From Streptomyces camponoticapitis (GTDB taxonomy: Bacteria > Actinomycetota > Actinomycetes > Streptomycetales > Streptomycetaceae): a stretch of DNA of 64,000 nt. The stretch is taken from contig NZ_BMMV01000005.1 in assembly GCF_014646115.1 (NCBI RefSeq), positions 124,001 through 188,000 of the forward strand. Reading direction: 5' to 3'. Below the pieces are notes generated by a model. The model had not been told where the DNA came from and ran no database searches. It was given only the letters and a program-made list of their open reading frames with translations. Numbering within the stretch: position 1 is the stretch's first letter; each line of letters begins with the position of its first letter. A program made the position numbers and the translations under genes. Of this stretch, positions 25,605 through 33,431 are shown piece after piece.

Positions 25605-27647
25605 ATGACCACACAGACATCGCAACCGAACGGTGACGGACAGATGCTGCGCGGCGCACAGGCGCTCCGGGCGGCGGCACGCAACGCGCTGACGGCGCGT
25701 GGGCCGGCGGAGCCGGTGGAAGCGGAGCACCCCGTGGACCCGGCTCCGCCCAGGGAGGCCGAAGTCCCGGCCGCGCCCGTGGCCCCGGCCGGCTGGAACG
25801 AGACCGGCTGGAACCAGAACGTACGGCTGCTGAGCGGGCCTCCTGCCGAGCCGGATCCACCGCACGAGGGGGAGCCGCCGGGGCCGGTGGCCACCGCGGA
25901 GCGGGTGGACGTGTTCGCGAAGGAGCCCGTGGAGCCTCGGCACGAGCCCGCGCGGACGCCCGAGCCCGAGCCCGAACACAGCTTCGCGGCAGGACCGGAG
26001 GCCTGCTACGGCGGTACGGCACCCGAGGTCGCCGACATCGTGGAGTGGGCGTCGGCCGAGAAGGAGCGGGAGCGGCAGCCGGAGTTCGTGTCGGTGGAAC
26101 TGCCGGCGGAGACGGATACCTCGCTGTTCACGGCCGCCACCGAGTCCCCTGCCGAGCCGCAGGCCGTGGCGGGCGATGTCCTGGACTTGGCCCCGACCGG
26201 GGCCGATCCGGCCGCGCCGGAGACGGCACCGGCGCCCGAGGACGCCGACGTCCCGCACTCGCGAGGCGAGTCCTGGGCGATGCCCGCGACCGACGAGCCC
26301 CCGGAGGAGGCGGCCGATCCCGAGCCCGGACCGGACCTCTACGCGGAGGCGGCGCCCGAGGCGGAGACCGGGACCGACGACCCGTGGCCACACGATGTGG
26401 CGGAAGCGGCGGTCGCGACCAGCGCCGATGACGACCCGTCAGATGCCTTGTCCGGCGCACCGAGTGGGATCCCCGCGCCCGTGTGGAACGTCACCGTGCC
26501 GGCCGGGTCCGGCTCCGTCGTCCCGACGCGGGCCGCTCTCACCTTCGACAGCCAGCGCTGGAGCCCGCTCATCGTCGGTGAGGCCACCCACGAGATCCCC
26601 GTCCATCTCCTCTTCCGCGACGAGCAAGCCGCGACCGCCCCGACGGCCGGACGCCCGCAGTTCCGGCGCGGGCCCGCCGTCGCCACTCCTCCCGCGCCGC
26701 CCGTACTGGCGCCCGCCGCCTCGCGCCCCGCGACACCTGTGGACACGAAGCTGGTCGAGCGCCCCGGTCCCACACTGCCCGGCTGGACCGCGGCGCTCGT
26801 CGGTGTCGCCGGGCTGTTCGGCTGCGTGACGGTGCTCTGGTGGGTCGGCGCCGTGCCCGAGGCGCTGACGGAGATGTTCGGGCTGGGCTCGAACCCGTAC
26901 AACGGCATCGGCATCGGTATGTGGACGCTGCTGACCGTCGCCGTGACGTTCACGCTCTTCGCCTTCGGCGGGCTCGGCCGCGGCCGGGTCGGACACGCCT
27001 GGGTGCTCACGCTCTTCGGCGAGTACCGGGGGAGCGTGCGCCGTACGGGACTTCTCTGGGTCAGCCCGCTCCTGCTGCGCCGCCGCGTCGACGTACGGCT
27101 GCGGCACTGGCGCAGCGAGCCGATGCCAGCGGTCGACGCGAACGGTACGGCGCTGCGGGTCGTGGTCCTGGTGGTGTGGCGGGTCAGGGACACCGTCAGA
27201 GCGGCGCTCGGGGTGCGAGACCACGAGGAGTATCTGCGCGAGCAGGTCGAGGCGGCCATGGCACGTGTGCTCTCGCAGCTGCCCGCCGACGCGTTCAACG
27301 AGGCCGCGCCGACCCTGCGTAACGCCGAGTTGGTCGGCGAGGCGCTGACCCGGATGCTGTCGGCCGAGTGCCGGCCCGTCGGGCTGGACGTCTTCTCGGC
27401 GCAGCCGACCCGGATCGAGTACGCGCCGGAGATCTCGGCGGCCATGCAGCGCAGCAGGATCGCGGCGATCGACGCCAGGCACCGGGACACCGTGCTGACG
27501 TCGGTGGTCGACGCGGTGGACGACACGGTGCACCGGCTGACGTCGCGGGGGCTCGTGGAGCTGGACGACTACGAGCGCAAGGTCCTCGTGAAGGATCTGA
27601 CCGTGGCGTTCTACACCGGCAGGCACGGTCTGAACGAGGGGAGCTGA
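25605..27647 (+). CDS. SPFH/band-7 membrane protein with long disordered N-terminus
   Basis: A 680-aa protein. About 370 N-terminal residues are acidic, Pro/Ala/Glu-rich and probably disordered. Two membrane helices follow (TAALVGVAGLFGCVTVLWW, ~392-416, and GMWTLLTVAVTFTLFAFGGL, ~437-457). Residues ~470-650 form the SPFH (stomatin/flotillin) domain: LFGEYRGSVRRTGLLWV, then RVRDTVRAALGVRDHEEY and a helix AARHRDTV-like repeat. SPFH proteins oligomerise in membrane microdomains. Known neighbours of csl loci include such a gene, so a scaffold role for the tip synthesis complex is plausible. GGAGG precedes ATG 25605; an ATG at 25587 overlapping the previous stop is an alternative start. Confidence 0.85.
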   Translation: MTTQTSQPNGDGQMLRGAQALRAAARNALTARGPAEPVEAEHPVDPAPPREAEVPAAPVAPAGWNETGWNQNVRLLSGPPAEPDPPHEGEPPGPVATAERVDVFAKEPVEPRHEPARTPEPEPEHSFAAGPEACYGGTAPEVADIVEWASAEKERERQPEFVSVELPAETDTSLFTAATESPAEPQAVAGDVLDLAPTGADPAAPETAPAPEDADVPHSRGESWAMPATDEPPEEAADPEPGPDLYAEAAPEAETGTDDPWPHDVAEAAVATSADDDPSDALSGAPSGIPAPVWNVTVPAGSGSVVPTRAALTFDSQRWSPLIVGEATHEIPVHLLFRDEQAATAPTAGRPQFRRGPAVATPPAPPVLAPAASRPATPVDTKLVERPGPTLPGWTAALVGVAGLFGCVTVLWWVGAVPEALTEMFGLGSNPYNGIGIGMWTLLTVAVTFTLFAFGGLGRGRVGHAWVLTLFGEYRGSVRRTGLLWVSPLLLRRRVDVRLRHWRSEPMPAVDANGTALRVVVLVVWRVRDTVRAALGVRDHEEYLREQVEAAMARVLSQLPADAFNEAAPTLRNAELVGEALTRMLSAECRPVGLDVFSAQPTRIEYAPEISAAMQRSRIAAIDARHRDTVLTSVVDAVDDTVHRLTSRGLVELDDYERKVLVKDLTVAFYTGRHGLNEGS

Positions 27648-27666
27648 CCGCTCCAGCCCCGTGGGG

Positions 27667-27744
27667 ATTGGTCTGGACCTTTCTTGGCTTTGTTATGGAC
27701 ACGGTCACTTGCCGTCAATACTCTGAGCCTTGGTCTAGACCTGA
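27667..27744 (+). promoter_or_regulatory. Two DasR/chitinase-type direct repeats upstream of LPMO
   Basis: TGGTCTGGACCT (27669-27680) and TGGTCTAGACCT (27731-27742) match the 12-bp repeat found in front of Streptomyces chitinase genes and the core of the DasR-responsive element. They are 62 bases apart and in the same orientation, between the SPFH gene and the LPMO gene. This predicts control by chitin and N-acetylglucosamine. Confidence 0.75.
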
Positions 27745-27801
27745 TTGCGCAGTCAGGAGTCACCGCACCACCCGCATCCCCACGGTCACTGGAGCGAGAG
27801 C

Positions 27802-28395
27802 ATGCGAAAGAAGAGAATCAGCGCCGCGGTACTCGGTCTCGCGGTGGCGGGCGTGTCCCTGCTCGCCACCGGCAGCGCGACCAGCCACGGCTACACCGAC
27901 TCACCGATCAGCCGTCAGAAGCTGTGCCAGAGCGGCAGCGTCACCGGATGCGGAAACATCCAGTGGGAGCCGCAGAGCGTCGAGGGGCCCAAGGGCTTCC
28001 CGGCCGCCGGTCCCGCCGACGGAAAGATCTGCGCGGGCGGCAACGGCCAGTTCGCGCAGCTCGACGACCCGCGTGGCGGCAACTGGCCCGCCACCAGCGT
28101 CTCGGGCGGGCAGTCCTACAGCTTCCGCTGGCAGTTCACCGCCCGGCACTCCACGTCCGACTTCCGCTACTACATCACCAAGAACGGATGGGACCCGACC
28201 CAGCCGCTCACCCGCGCGGCGCTCGACCCCCAGCCGTTCATGACCGTGCCGTACGGCAACCAGCAGCCGCCGGCCACGCTCGTCCACCAGGGCGCGATGC
28301 CGAGTGGGAAGACGGGCAAGCACATCGTCCTGGCCGTCTGGAACGTGGCGGACACGTCCAACGCGTTCTACGCGTGCTCGGACGTGAAGTTCTGA
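27802..28395 (+). CDS. AA10 lytic polysaccharide monooxygenase (LpmP-like)
   Basis: A 197-aa secreted copper enzyme of auxiliary activity family 10. The signal peptide ends at Ser28 so His29 becomes the mature N-terminus (HGYTDSP). With His116 (FTARHSTSDF) it forms the histidine brace, and Phe189 (NAFYAC) is the axial residue. Length and motifs match single-domain AA10 chitin-binding proteins. It oxidatively cleaves chitin, cellulose or related glycans outside the cell. Near the csl locus, the orthologue LpmP has been linked to making passage for the tip glycan through peptidoglycan. GGAGCGAGAG precedes ATG 27802. Two DasR-type boxes precede the gene. Confidence 0.93.
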   Translation: MRKKRISAAVLGLAVAGVSLLATGSATSHGYTDSPISRQKLCQSGSVTGCGNIQWEPQSVEGPKGFPAAGPADGKICAGGNGQFAQLDDPRGGNWPATSVSGGQSYSFRWQFTARHSTSDFRYYITKNGWDPTQPLTRAALDPQPFMTVPYGNQQPPATLVHQGAMPSGKTGKHIVLAVWNVADTSNAFYACSDVKF

Positions 28396-28561
28396 TCCAT
28401 CCGAATGAGATCCATCAGCATGTGACCGGCGAGGGTCCGCTTCATCGCTGACGGGCCGGGTCGTCGTACGTGGGGTGTGTGCCGCACCCCGCCTACCGCG
28501 GCCCGGTCCGATGCCGTTGCGCGCCCCGGCCCCCGTCGGACGCCCGGTCCGGCGGCCCCGG

Positions 28562-29320
28562 CTAGATGGCCAGCGAGAGCACCACCGGAGCCGCGCCCCG
28601 GTTGAGCGTGTCGGCCGCCGAGCGCAGCCGGTGCGCGTGCTCGATCGGCATCGACAGCGCCAGACAGCCGACCGACGAGCCCGCCGTCAGCGGTACCGCC
28701 GCGCAGACCGTGCCCACCGCGTACTCCTGGAGGTCCAGGATCGGCACCGTCGGCGGCTGGCTGTCCAGCTTGGAGAACAGCACCCGCTCGCTGGTGATGG
28801 TCCGTGAGGTGAGGCGCGCGATCTTGTGCCGGGAGAGATGATCCCGGCGGCTGTTCTGGTCGAGCTGGGTCAGCAGGCACTTGCCGACGGCGCTCGCGTG
28901 CGCCGCCGAACGGAAGTCCACCCACTCGTTCACCGCGGGCGCGTCCGGGCCGTCGGCGATCTGTGTGATCTTGACCTCGCCGTCGATGTACCGGCTGATG
29001 TATACCGCCGCCCCGACCGAGTCGCGCAGCTCGGCGAGCGTGTCCCGGAGCTTGGCCTCCAGGGCCTCCTCGCGGGTGGTGCCGGAGCCGAGGAGCACCA
29101 GCGAGTCCCCCACGACGTACGCCCCGTCCGCGACCTGTTCCACATAGCCCTCGCGGCGCAGCATCGCGAGCAGCGGGGCGAGATGGCCGGTCGGCAGGCC
29201 CGTCTCGCGGGCGATCTGGACGTCGGTGACGCCGCCGGTGTGCTTGGAAACCGTTTCGAGGACGCGCAGGACGTATTGCACCGAGTGGAACGGCGCGGTC
29301 GGCTCCGGCTTCAGCGCCAC
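28562..29320 (-). CDS. IclR-family transcriptional regulator
   Basis: A 252-aa IclR regulator: N-terminal winged helix (SVQYVLRVLETVSKHTGG, then LPTGHLAPLLAMLRREGYV) and C-terminal effector domain (AAHASAVGKCLL, GTVCAAVPL, VGCLALSMP). Effectors of this family are usually small acids or aromatic compounds. A GTG start follows AGGGGGAAACC. It lies next to the Ehu-type transport operon and in the same orientation, 255 bases away across a strong terminator. It is the likely local regulator of the 29.5-37.6 kb catabolic genes. Confidence 0.9.
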   Translation of the reverse strand: MALKPEPTAPFHSVQYVLRVLETVSKHTGGVTDVQIARETGLPTGHLAPLLAMLRREGYVEQVADGAYVVGDSLVLLGSGTTREEALEAKLRDTLAELRDSVGAAVYISRYIDGEVKITQIADGPDAPAVNEWVDFRSAAHASAVGKCLLTQLDQNSRRDHLSRHKIARLTSRTITSERVLFSKLDSQPPTVPILDLQEYAVGTVCAAVPLTAGSSVGCLALSMPIEHAHRLRSAADTLNRGAAPVVLSLAI

Positions 29321-29491
29321 GGTTTCCCCCTAGCAGGTTGTGACCGCAAGCTTCCCTACCACGATAGCCGTCAAGAGCCCTTTGCGGGGCGGACGTTGAC
29401 CAGAAGAACAGCCCGCCCGGCGTTCCCAACTGGGGCGTATCGCCCAGGCATATGCCAGCGTCACAACCTTCGGCGGGGTGGCGTGGAAAAC

Positions 29492-29529
29492 GGGGGAACC
29501 CGGTCCGCGTGATCGGACCGGGTTCCCCC
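29492..29529 (-). terminator. Terminator of the ehu operon
   Basis: GGGGGAACCCGGTCCG pairs perfectly with its complement (16 bp, 6-base loop). It lies 47 bases beyond the stop of the last transporter gene and upstream of the IclR gene. Confidence 0.9.
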
Positions 29530-29575
29530 GAATTCGGCGCGCCCGTCGCCTGCGTGAACGCGCCGGGCGTACGCC

Positions 29576-30400
29576 CTACAGCACCGCGCTCAGGAACTCC
29601 CTGGTGCGCTCGTGCTCCGGCTCGCTGAAGATCTTCTCCGGCGGCCCGGACTCGATGACATGACCCGCGTCGAACATCAGTACGTCATCGGAGATGTCCC
29701 GTGCGAAGTTCATCTCGTGCGTCACACACAGCATCGTGATGTCCGTCGTGTGGGCGATGTCCCGCAGGACGTCGAGGACGCCCGCGACCAGCTCCGGGTC
29801 GAGCGCGGACGTGACCTCGTCCAGGAGCAGGACCTGCGGCCGCATCGCGAGCGCACGCGCGATCGCCACCCGCTGCTGCTGCCCGCCCGAGAGCTGGCTC
29901 GGGTACGCGTCGCAGCGGTCGCCGAGCCCCACCAGGTCGAGCAGGCCGCGCGCCCGCTCCTCGGCCTCGTCCGGGGAGAGCCCGAGCACATGCACCGGCG
30001 CCTCGGTGACGTTCCGCAGCACCTTCATGTTCGGGAAGAGGTTGAACTGCTGGAAGACCATGCCTATCTTCTTGCGCACCTCACGGACATGGCGGTCGCC
30101 GGCGGGAACGAGTTCGCCGTCCCTCTCCTCGTGCGTGAGGTAGTCGCCGGCCACCTTGATGGTGCCCTCCTCCGGCTTGATCAGCGTCATCAGGAGTCTG
30201 AGGATCGTGGTCTTGCCCGATCCGGAGGCGCCGATCAGCGTCACGTGCTTGCCGGAGTTGACGGTGAAGTCCAGTGAGTCCAGGACCGTGTTGGACCCGA
30301 AGCGCTTGGTGACCTTGTCGAAGCGGATCAGCTCGCTGCCGTCGGCGGCGGGATTGGCTGTTTCCTTCGAGGTGTTGAGGGGAGTGCTGTCAGCGGACAA
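29576..30400 (-). CDS. ehuA: Polar amino acid/ectoine ABC transporter ATPase (EhuA-like)
   Basis: A 274-aa ABC ATPase of the polar amino acid class. It has Walker A GASGSGKT (57-64), Q-loop FQQFNLFPNM, signature LSGGQQQR, Walker B VLLLDEVTSALD and switch His in VTHEMNF. The only in-frame start consistent with the family length is TTG 30400, preceded by GGAG; it overlaps the permease gene by 11 bases. It powers import through the two permeases upstream. The Ehu assignment follows the resemblance of the binding protein to EhuB; catabolic neighbours suggest another substrate is possible. Confidence 0.85.
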   Translation of the reverse strand: MSADSTPLNTSKETANPAADGSELIRFDKVTKRFGSNTVLDSLDFTVNSGKHVTLIGASGSGKTTILRLLMTLIKPEEGTIKVAGDYLTHEERDGELVPAGDRHVREVRKKIGMVFQQFNLFPNMKVLRNVTEAPVHVLGLSPDEAEERARGLLDLVGLGDRCDAYPSQLSGGQQQRVAIARALAMRPQVLLLDEVTSALDPELVAGVLDVLRDIAHTTDITMLCVTHEMNFARDISDDVLMFDAGHVIESGPPEKIFSEPEHERTREFLSAVL

Positions 30401-31040
30401 GGCGACGCTCCAATGCTCGCATGAGAAGGGATGCCGGATAGGAGATGACGATGAAGGCCACACCCACGACGGTGAAGACCTCGACCGTCAGGAAGGTCTC
30501 GGAGGCGAACTGCCGTGCCTCGCCGAGCATTTCCAGTACTCCGATGACGAAGAGCATCGGAGTGTCCTTCAGCATCGCGATGACGTAGTTGCCCAGCGCG
30601 GGCACGACGCGGCGGATCGCCTGGGGCAGGATCACCGCGCCCCAGGTGCGCGACTTGGGCAGGCTGAGCGCCGTGGCCGCCTCCCACTGGCCGGCCGGGA
30701 CGCCGTCGATGCCGGCGCGGTAGACCTCGGCCGTGTACGTCGAGTAGTGCAGGCCCAGGCCGATCACACCGGTGACCATGGCGCTGAGCGTGAGACCCCA
30801 CTCGGGGAGCACGTAGTAGAGGAAGAACAGCTGCACGAGCAGCGGGGTGTTGCGGACGAACTCGGTGATGACGTTCACCGGCCAGCGCACCACCGCCAGG
30901 CCGGACCGCTGGGCCATCGCCCAGACGAGACCGAGCGCGAAGGCGAGCAGCGCGCCCAGGACCAGCGCCTGGAGCGTGACGAGCAGGCCGTCCCAGAACA
31001 TCGGCATGAAGTCGCCGACCGCGGACCAGTCCCAGTTCAT
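30390..31040 (-). CDS. ehuD: ABC transporter permease (EhuD-like)
   Basis: A 216-aa HisM-type permease with about five membrane helices. The EAA loop is visible as AATALSLPKSRTWGAVILPQAI, the site contacting the ATPase. The conserved ENTPLLVQLFF-like region reads RNTPLLVQLFFLYYVLP. Its ATG overlaps the stop of the preceding permease gene (ATGA), indicating coupling in the order binding protein, permease, permease, ATPase. It forms the transmembrane channel with the other permease. Confidence 0.88.
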   Translation of the reverse strand: MNWDWSAVGDFMPMFWDGLLVTLQALVLGALLAFALGLVWAMAQRSGLAVVRWPVNVITEFVRNTPLLVQLFFLYYVLPEWGLTLSAMVTGVIGLGLHYSTYTAEVYRAGIDGVPAGQWEAATALSLPKSRTWGAVILPQAIRRVVPALGNYVIAMLKDTPMLFVIGVLEMLGEARQFASETFLTVEVFTVVGVAFIVISYPASLLMRALERRLVR

Positions 31041-31783
31041 CGGCCCTCACCTCCGACGGTCGCCGGAGTGGCGTCCTGCCGGGGGATCTCGGCCTTGCGG
31101 CCGATCAGCCGGGACCTCTTCTCCGGGCGCTGGCCGATCCCGGCCTTCGCCTGCCGTTCGAGGACGCGCATCCCGCGCGTGAGCACGAAGGCGAGCACGA
31201 AGTACATCAGCAGGATGATCGTGTAGACGGGGGCGCTCTGACCCGTGGCGTTGCGCACCAGCGACGCACCGAAGGCGATGTCGGCCACGCCCATGATGGA
31301 GACCAGTGCCGTGCCCTTGAGGAGCTCGATCAGCAGGTTGTTGAACGGCGGGATCATCTCCGGCCAGGCCTGCGGCAGGATGATCTTCCGCAGCTGCTGG
31401 GCGGGGGTGAAGCTCAGCGCGATCCCCGCCTCGCGCTGCGCGGGAGCCACGGCCTGCACGGCGCCCCGGACGACCTCGGAGCCGTACGCCCCGTAGGTGA
31501 GGCCGAGCGCCAGCGTCGCCGCCCACAGCGGGACGAGCTGCCAGCCGAAGCCCAGCGGGAGCACGAAGAAGATCCAGAACATCAGGATCAGCGCGGACGT
31601 GCCGCGGAATATCTCGAAGTACGCCCCGGATATGAAGCGCACGATCCACAGCCGGTGGGAGCGGGCGAGTCCGACGACGAGCGCGACCGCGGCGGCCAGT
31701 GCGGCGCTGAACACGGTCAGCTGGACGGTGATCCAGACGCCCTTGAGGAGTATTTCCCAGAGACCCCAGGTAATTTCGCTCAT
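31037..31783 (-). CDS. ehuC: ABC transporter permease (EhuC-like)
   Basis: A 248-aa HisQ/HisM-type permease. It has FRGTSALILMFWIFFVLPLG early, YGAYGSEVVRGAVQAV, then the EAA loop in EAGIALSFTPAQQLRKIILPQ, and a basic cytoplasmic tail of ~35 residues. AAGGAGA lies 9 bases before ATG 31783, and the ATG overlaps the stop of the binding-protein gene by 4 bases. It pairs with the downstream permease to import a small polar solute. Confidence 0.88.
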   Translation of the reverse strand: MSEITWGLWEILLKGVWITVQLTVFSAALAAAVALVVGLARSHRLWIVRFISGAYFEIFRGTSALILMFWIFFVLPLGFGWQLVPLWAATLALGLTYGAYGSEVVRGAVQAVAPAQREAGIALSFTPAQQLRKIILPQAWPEMIPPFNNLLIELLKGTALVSIMGVADIAFGASLVRNATGQSAPVYTIILLMYFVLAFVLTRGMRVLERQAKAGIGQRPEKRSRLIGRKAEIPRQDATPATVGGEGR

Positions 31784-32703
31784 GGCGCGCACTTCTCCTT
31801 GGCGGTGATGGTCGTCATCTGGTCCTTCGTGAAGCCGAAGGGCCGCATGATCTCCAGGAGTTCGCCGCTCTTCTTGAGCTTGTGCAGCTCGCGGTTGAAG
31901 GAGTCGCGCAGGTTGGTCTCCGGTGAGCGGAACGCGAAGCCGCCGACGTCGATGACGGGCTTGCCGTCCACGATCGGCGTGACCTCCTTGGTCGCCTCGG
32001 CCTTCGTGCTCTCGGTCTCCTTGATGACGTTGAACACCGTGACCGCCGTACCGGCGAAGACGTCGACGCGGCCCTGTTCGACGGCGAGCAGGCCGGCCAG
32101 CTGGTCGGGCAGGGTCGTGATGTTCTTGACCCCGGCCTCCTCCGCGTAACCGATCTCCGCGTAACCGACACCCGTCGCCATGGTGGCACCGGCCTCGGCG
32201 ATGTCCTTGTAGCTGTTCAGGTTCTTCGGATTCCCCTTCGGCACGATGAACGCGTCGAGCATCTGGTATTCGGGGTCGGCGAAGATCACCTGTTCACAGC
32301 GTTCCGGATTGATGTACATCCCGGCGGCGACCACATCGAACTGGAGCGAGTTCAGGCCGGTGATCAGCGAACCGAACTCGGTGGCGAAGGGCTGGACGCT
32401 GTCCACGCCCAGCTCCTTGAAGATGCGTGACGCGATCGCCGGGGCCGAGCCCGTCATCTCGCCGTCCTTGCCGATGTAGCTGTACGGCTGTTCGCCGGCC
32501 AGCCCGAGGCGCACCGTCCCCTTGGCGCGCAACTGGTCCAGGAGAGTTCCCCCGTCCCCGGTGTCGGCGGTGGCCACGCGGCTGCATCCGCTGGTGGCTC
32601 CGACCGCCCCCGCGACACCGAGTGCCGCGGCACCCGCGAGCAGCGAGCGGCGCCGGAGCCCGCTTCCTGTGCTTCGTGTGTTGTTCCCCTTTAGTGGAGC
32701 CAT
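31780..32703 (-). CDS. ehuB: Solute-binding lipoprotein (EhuB-like)
   Basis: A 307-aa periplasmic-binding-protein-type lipoprotein. The N-terminus has a twin-arginine-like leader (GLRRRSLLAGAAALG) ending in a lipobox (ATSGC). The body reads as family 3 and close to EhuB of ectoine/hydroxyectoine importers as I recall them: GEQPYSYIGKDGEMTGSAPA, FATEFGSLITGLNS, FDVVAAGMYINPERCEQV and FADPEY. ATG 32703 begins the conserved leader; the frame extends 42 codons upstream. The ligand may be ectoine, but no ectoine hydrolase genes lie nearby. Confidence 0.85.
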   Translation of the reverse strand: MAPLKGNNTRSTGSGLRRRSLLAGAAALGVAGAVGATSGCSRVATADTGDGGTLLDQLRAKGTVRLGLAGEQPYSYIGKDGEMTGSAPAIASRIFKELGVDSVQPFATEFGSLITGLNSLQFDVVAAGMYINPERCEQVIFADPEYQMLDAFIVPKGNPKNLNSYKDIAEAGATMATGVGYAEIGYAEEAGVKNITTLPDQLAGLLAVEQGRVDVFAGTAVTVFNVIKETESTKAEATKEVTPIVDGKPVIDVGGFAFRSPETNLRDSFNRELHKLKKSGELLEIMRPFGFTKDQMTTITAKEKCAP

Positions 32704-32876
32704 AGGCGCGCGGCTACCCGAATCGTCCGGGGGTATGCGGATCATTTTCGGACCGATATGCCTATCGTTACCCGCGGGGAGGGCGGGTCCGTCCGGCCCG
32801 GCATTCGCGCGGCCGGGGCGGGTATTCATGGCCGGACACCGGCTGTACCGAACCGACGAGAAGGGCGCGAAGACTT

Positions 32877-33377
32877 ATGAGCGAGCGCTTCATCGAAGTC
32901 TCCCTGGACAAGCGCGGAGTGCGCTGCACCGCCAAACTCCTCGACGAACTGGCCCCGATCACCTGCGCCGCGGTGTGGGACGCGCTGCCGCTGGGGGGTG
33001 ACGTCTATCACGCCAAGTACGCGCGCAACGAGATCTACGCGCTGATGCCCGGGTTCGCGGAGGAGGAGCCGCCGTTGGAGAACCCGACGGTCACCCCCAT
33101 TCCGGGTGATCTGTGCTATTTCACCTTCTCCGACACGGTGCTCGGCACCACGTCGTACGGCTACGAGGAGAAGGCCGCCCACCGGGGCCGCCGTACCGTC
33201 GTCGACCTCGCTCTCTTCTACGAGCGCAACAACCTGCTGATCAACGGCGATACGGGGTGGATCCCCGGCATCGTCTGGGGCTCGGTCGTCGAGGGGCTCG
33301 ACGAGATGGCGGAGGCGTGCCAGGACCTGTGGCGCGCGGGCGCGACGGGGGAAACACTGAATTTCAGGCGCGCCTGA
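32877..33377 (+). CDS. DUF3830 (cyclophilin-like) protein
   Basis: A 166-aa cytoplasmic protein of the DUF3830 family, with ELAPITCAAVWDALPLGGDVYHAKYARNEIY-type opening, PGDLCYFTFSD and a YERNNLLINGDTGWIPGIVWG segment. The fold is cyclophilin-like and the function of the family is not established. It diverges from ehuB across 173 bases and converges on the amidase gene. Members often lie in gene sets with amidases, arylmalonate-decarboxylase-like proteins and small-molecule importers, as here, which suggests a role in catabolism of an amide or cyclic ureide; this is inference. Confidence 0.85.
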   Translation: MSERFIEVSLDKRGVRCTAKLLDELAPITCAAVWDALPLGGDVYHAKYARNEIYALMPGFAEEEPPLENPTVTPIPGDLCYFTFSDTVLGTTSYGYEEKAAHRGRRTVVDLALFYERNNLLINGDTGWIPGIVWGSVVEGLDEMAEACQDLWRAGATGETLNFRRA

Positions 33378-33389
33378 GCGCGGGGGTGA

Positions 33390-33411
33390 ACCGGCCGAGG
33401 GAGGGGCCGGT
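33390..33411. terminator. Stem-loop between DUF3830 and amidase genes
   Basis: ACCGGCC pairs with GGCCGGT around an 8-base purine loop (7-bp stem). It lies between two convergent stops and could serve both. Confidence 0.55.
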
Positions 33412-33431
33412 GAGCCTGTGCGGACAGTGCG

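Noticed and set aside
28471..28489. Hairpin GGGGTG...CACCCC between LPMO and IclR genes
   Set aside because: Only a 6-bp stem before a mismatch; too weak to call a terminator.
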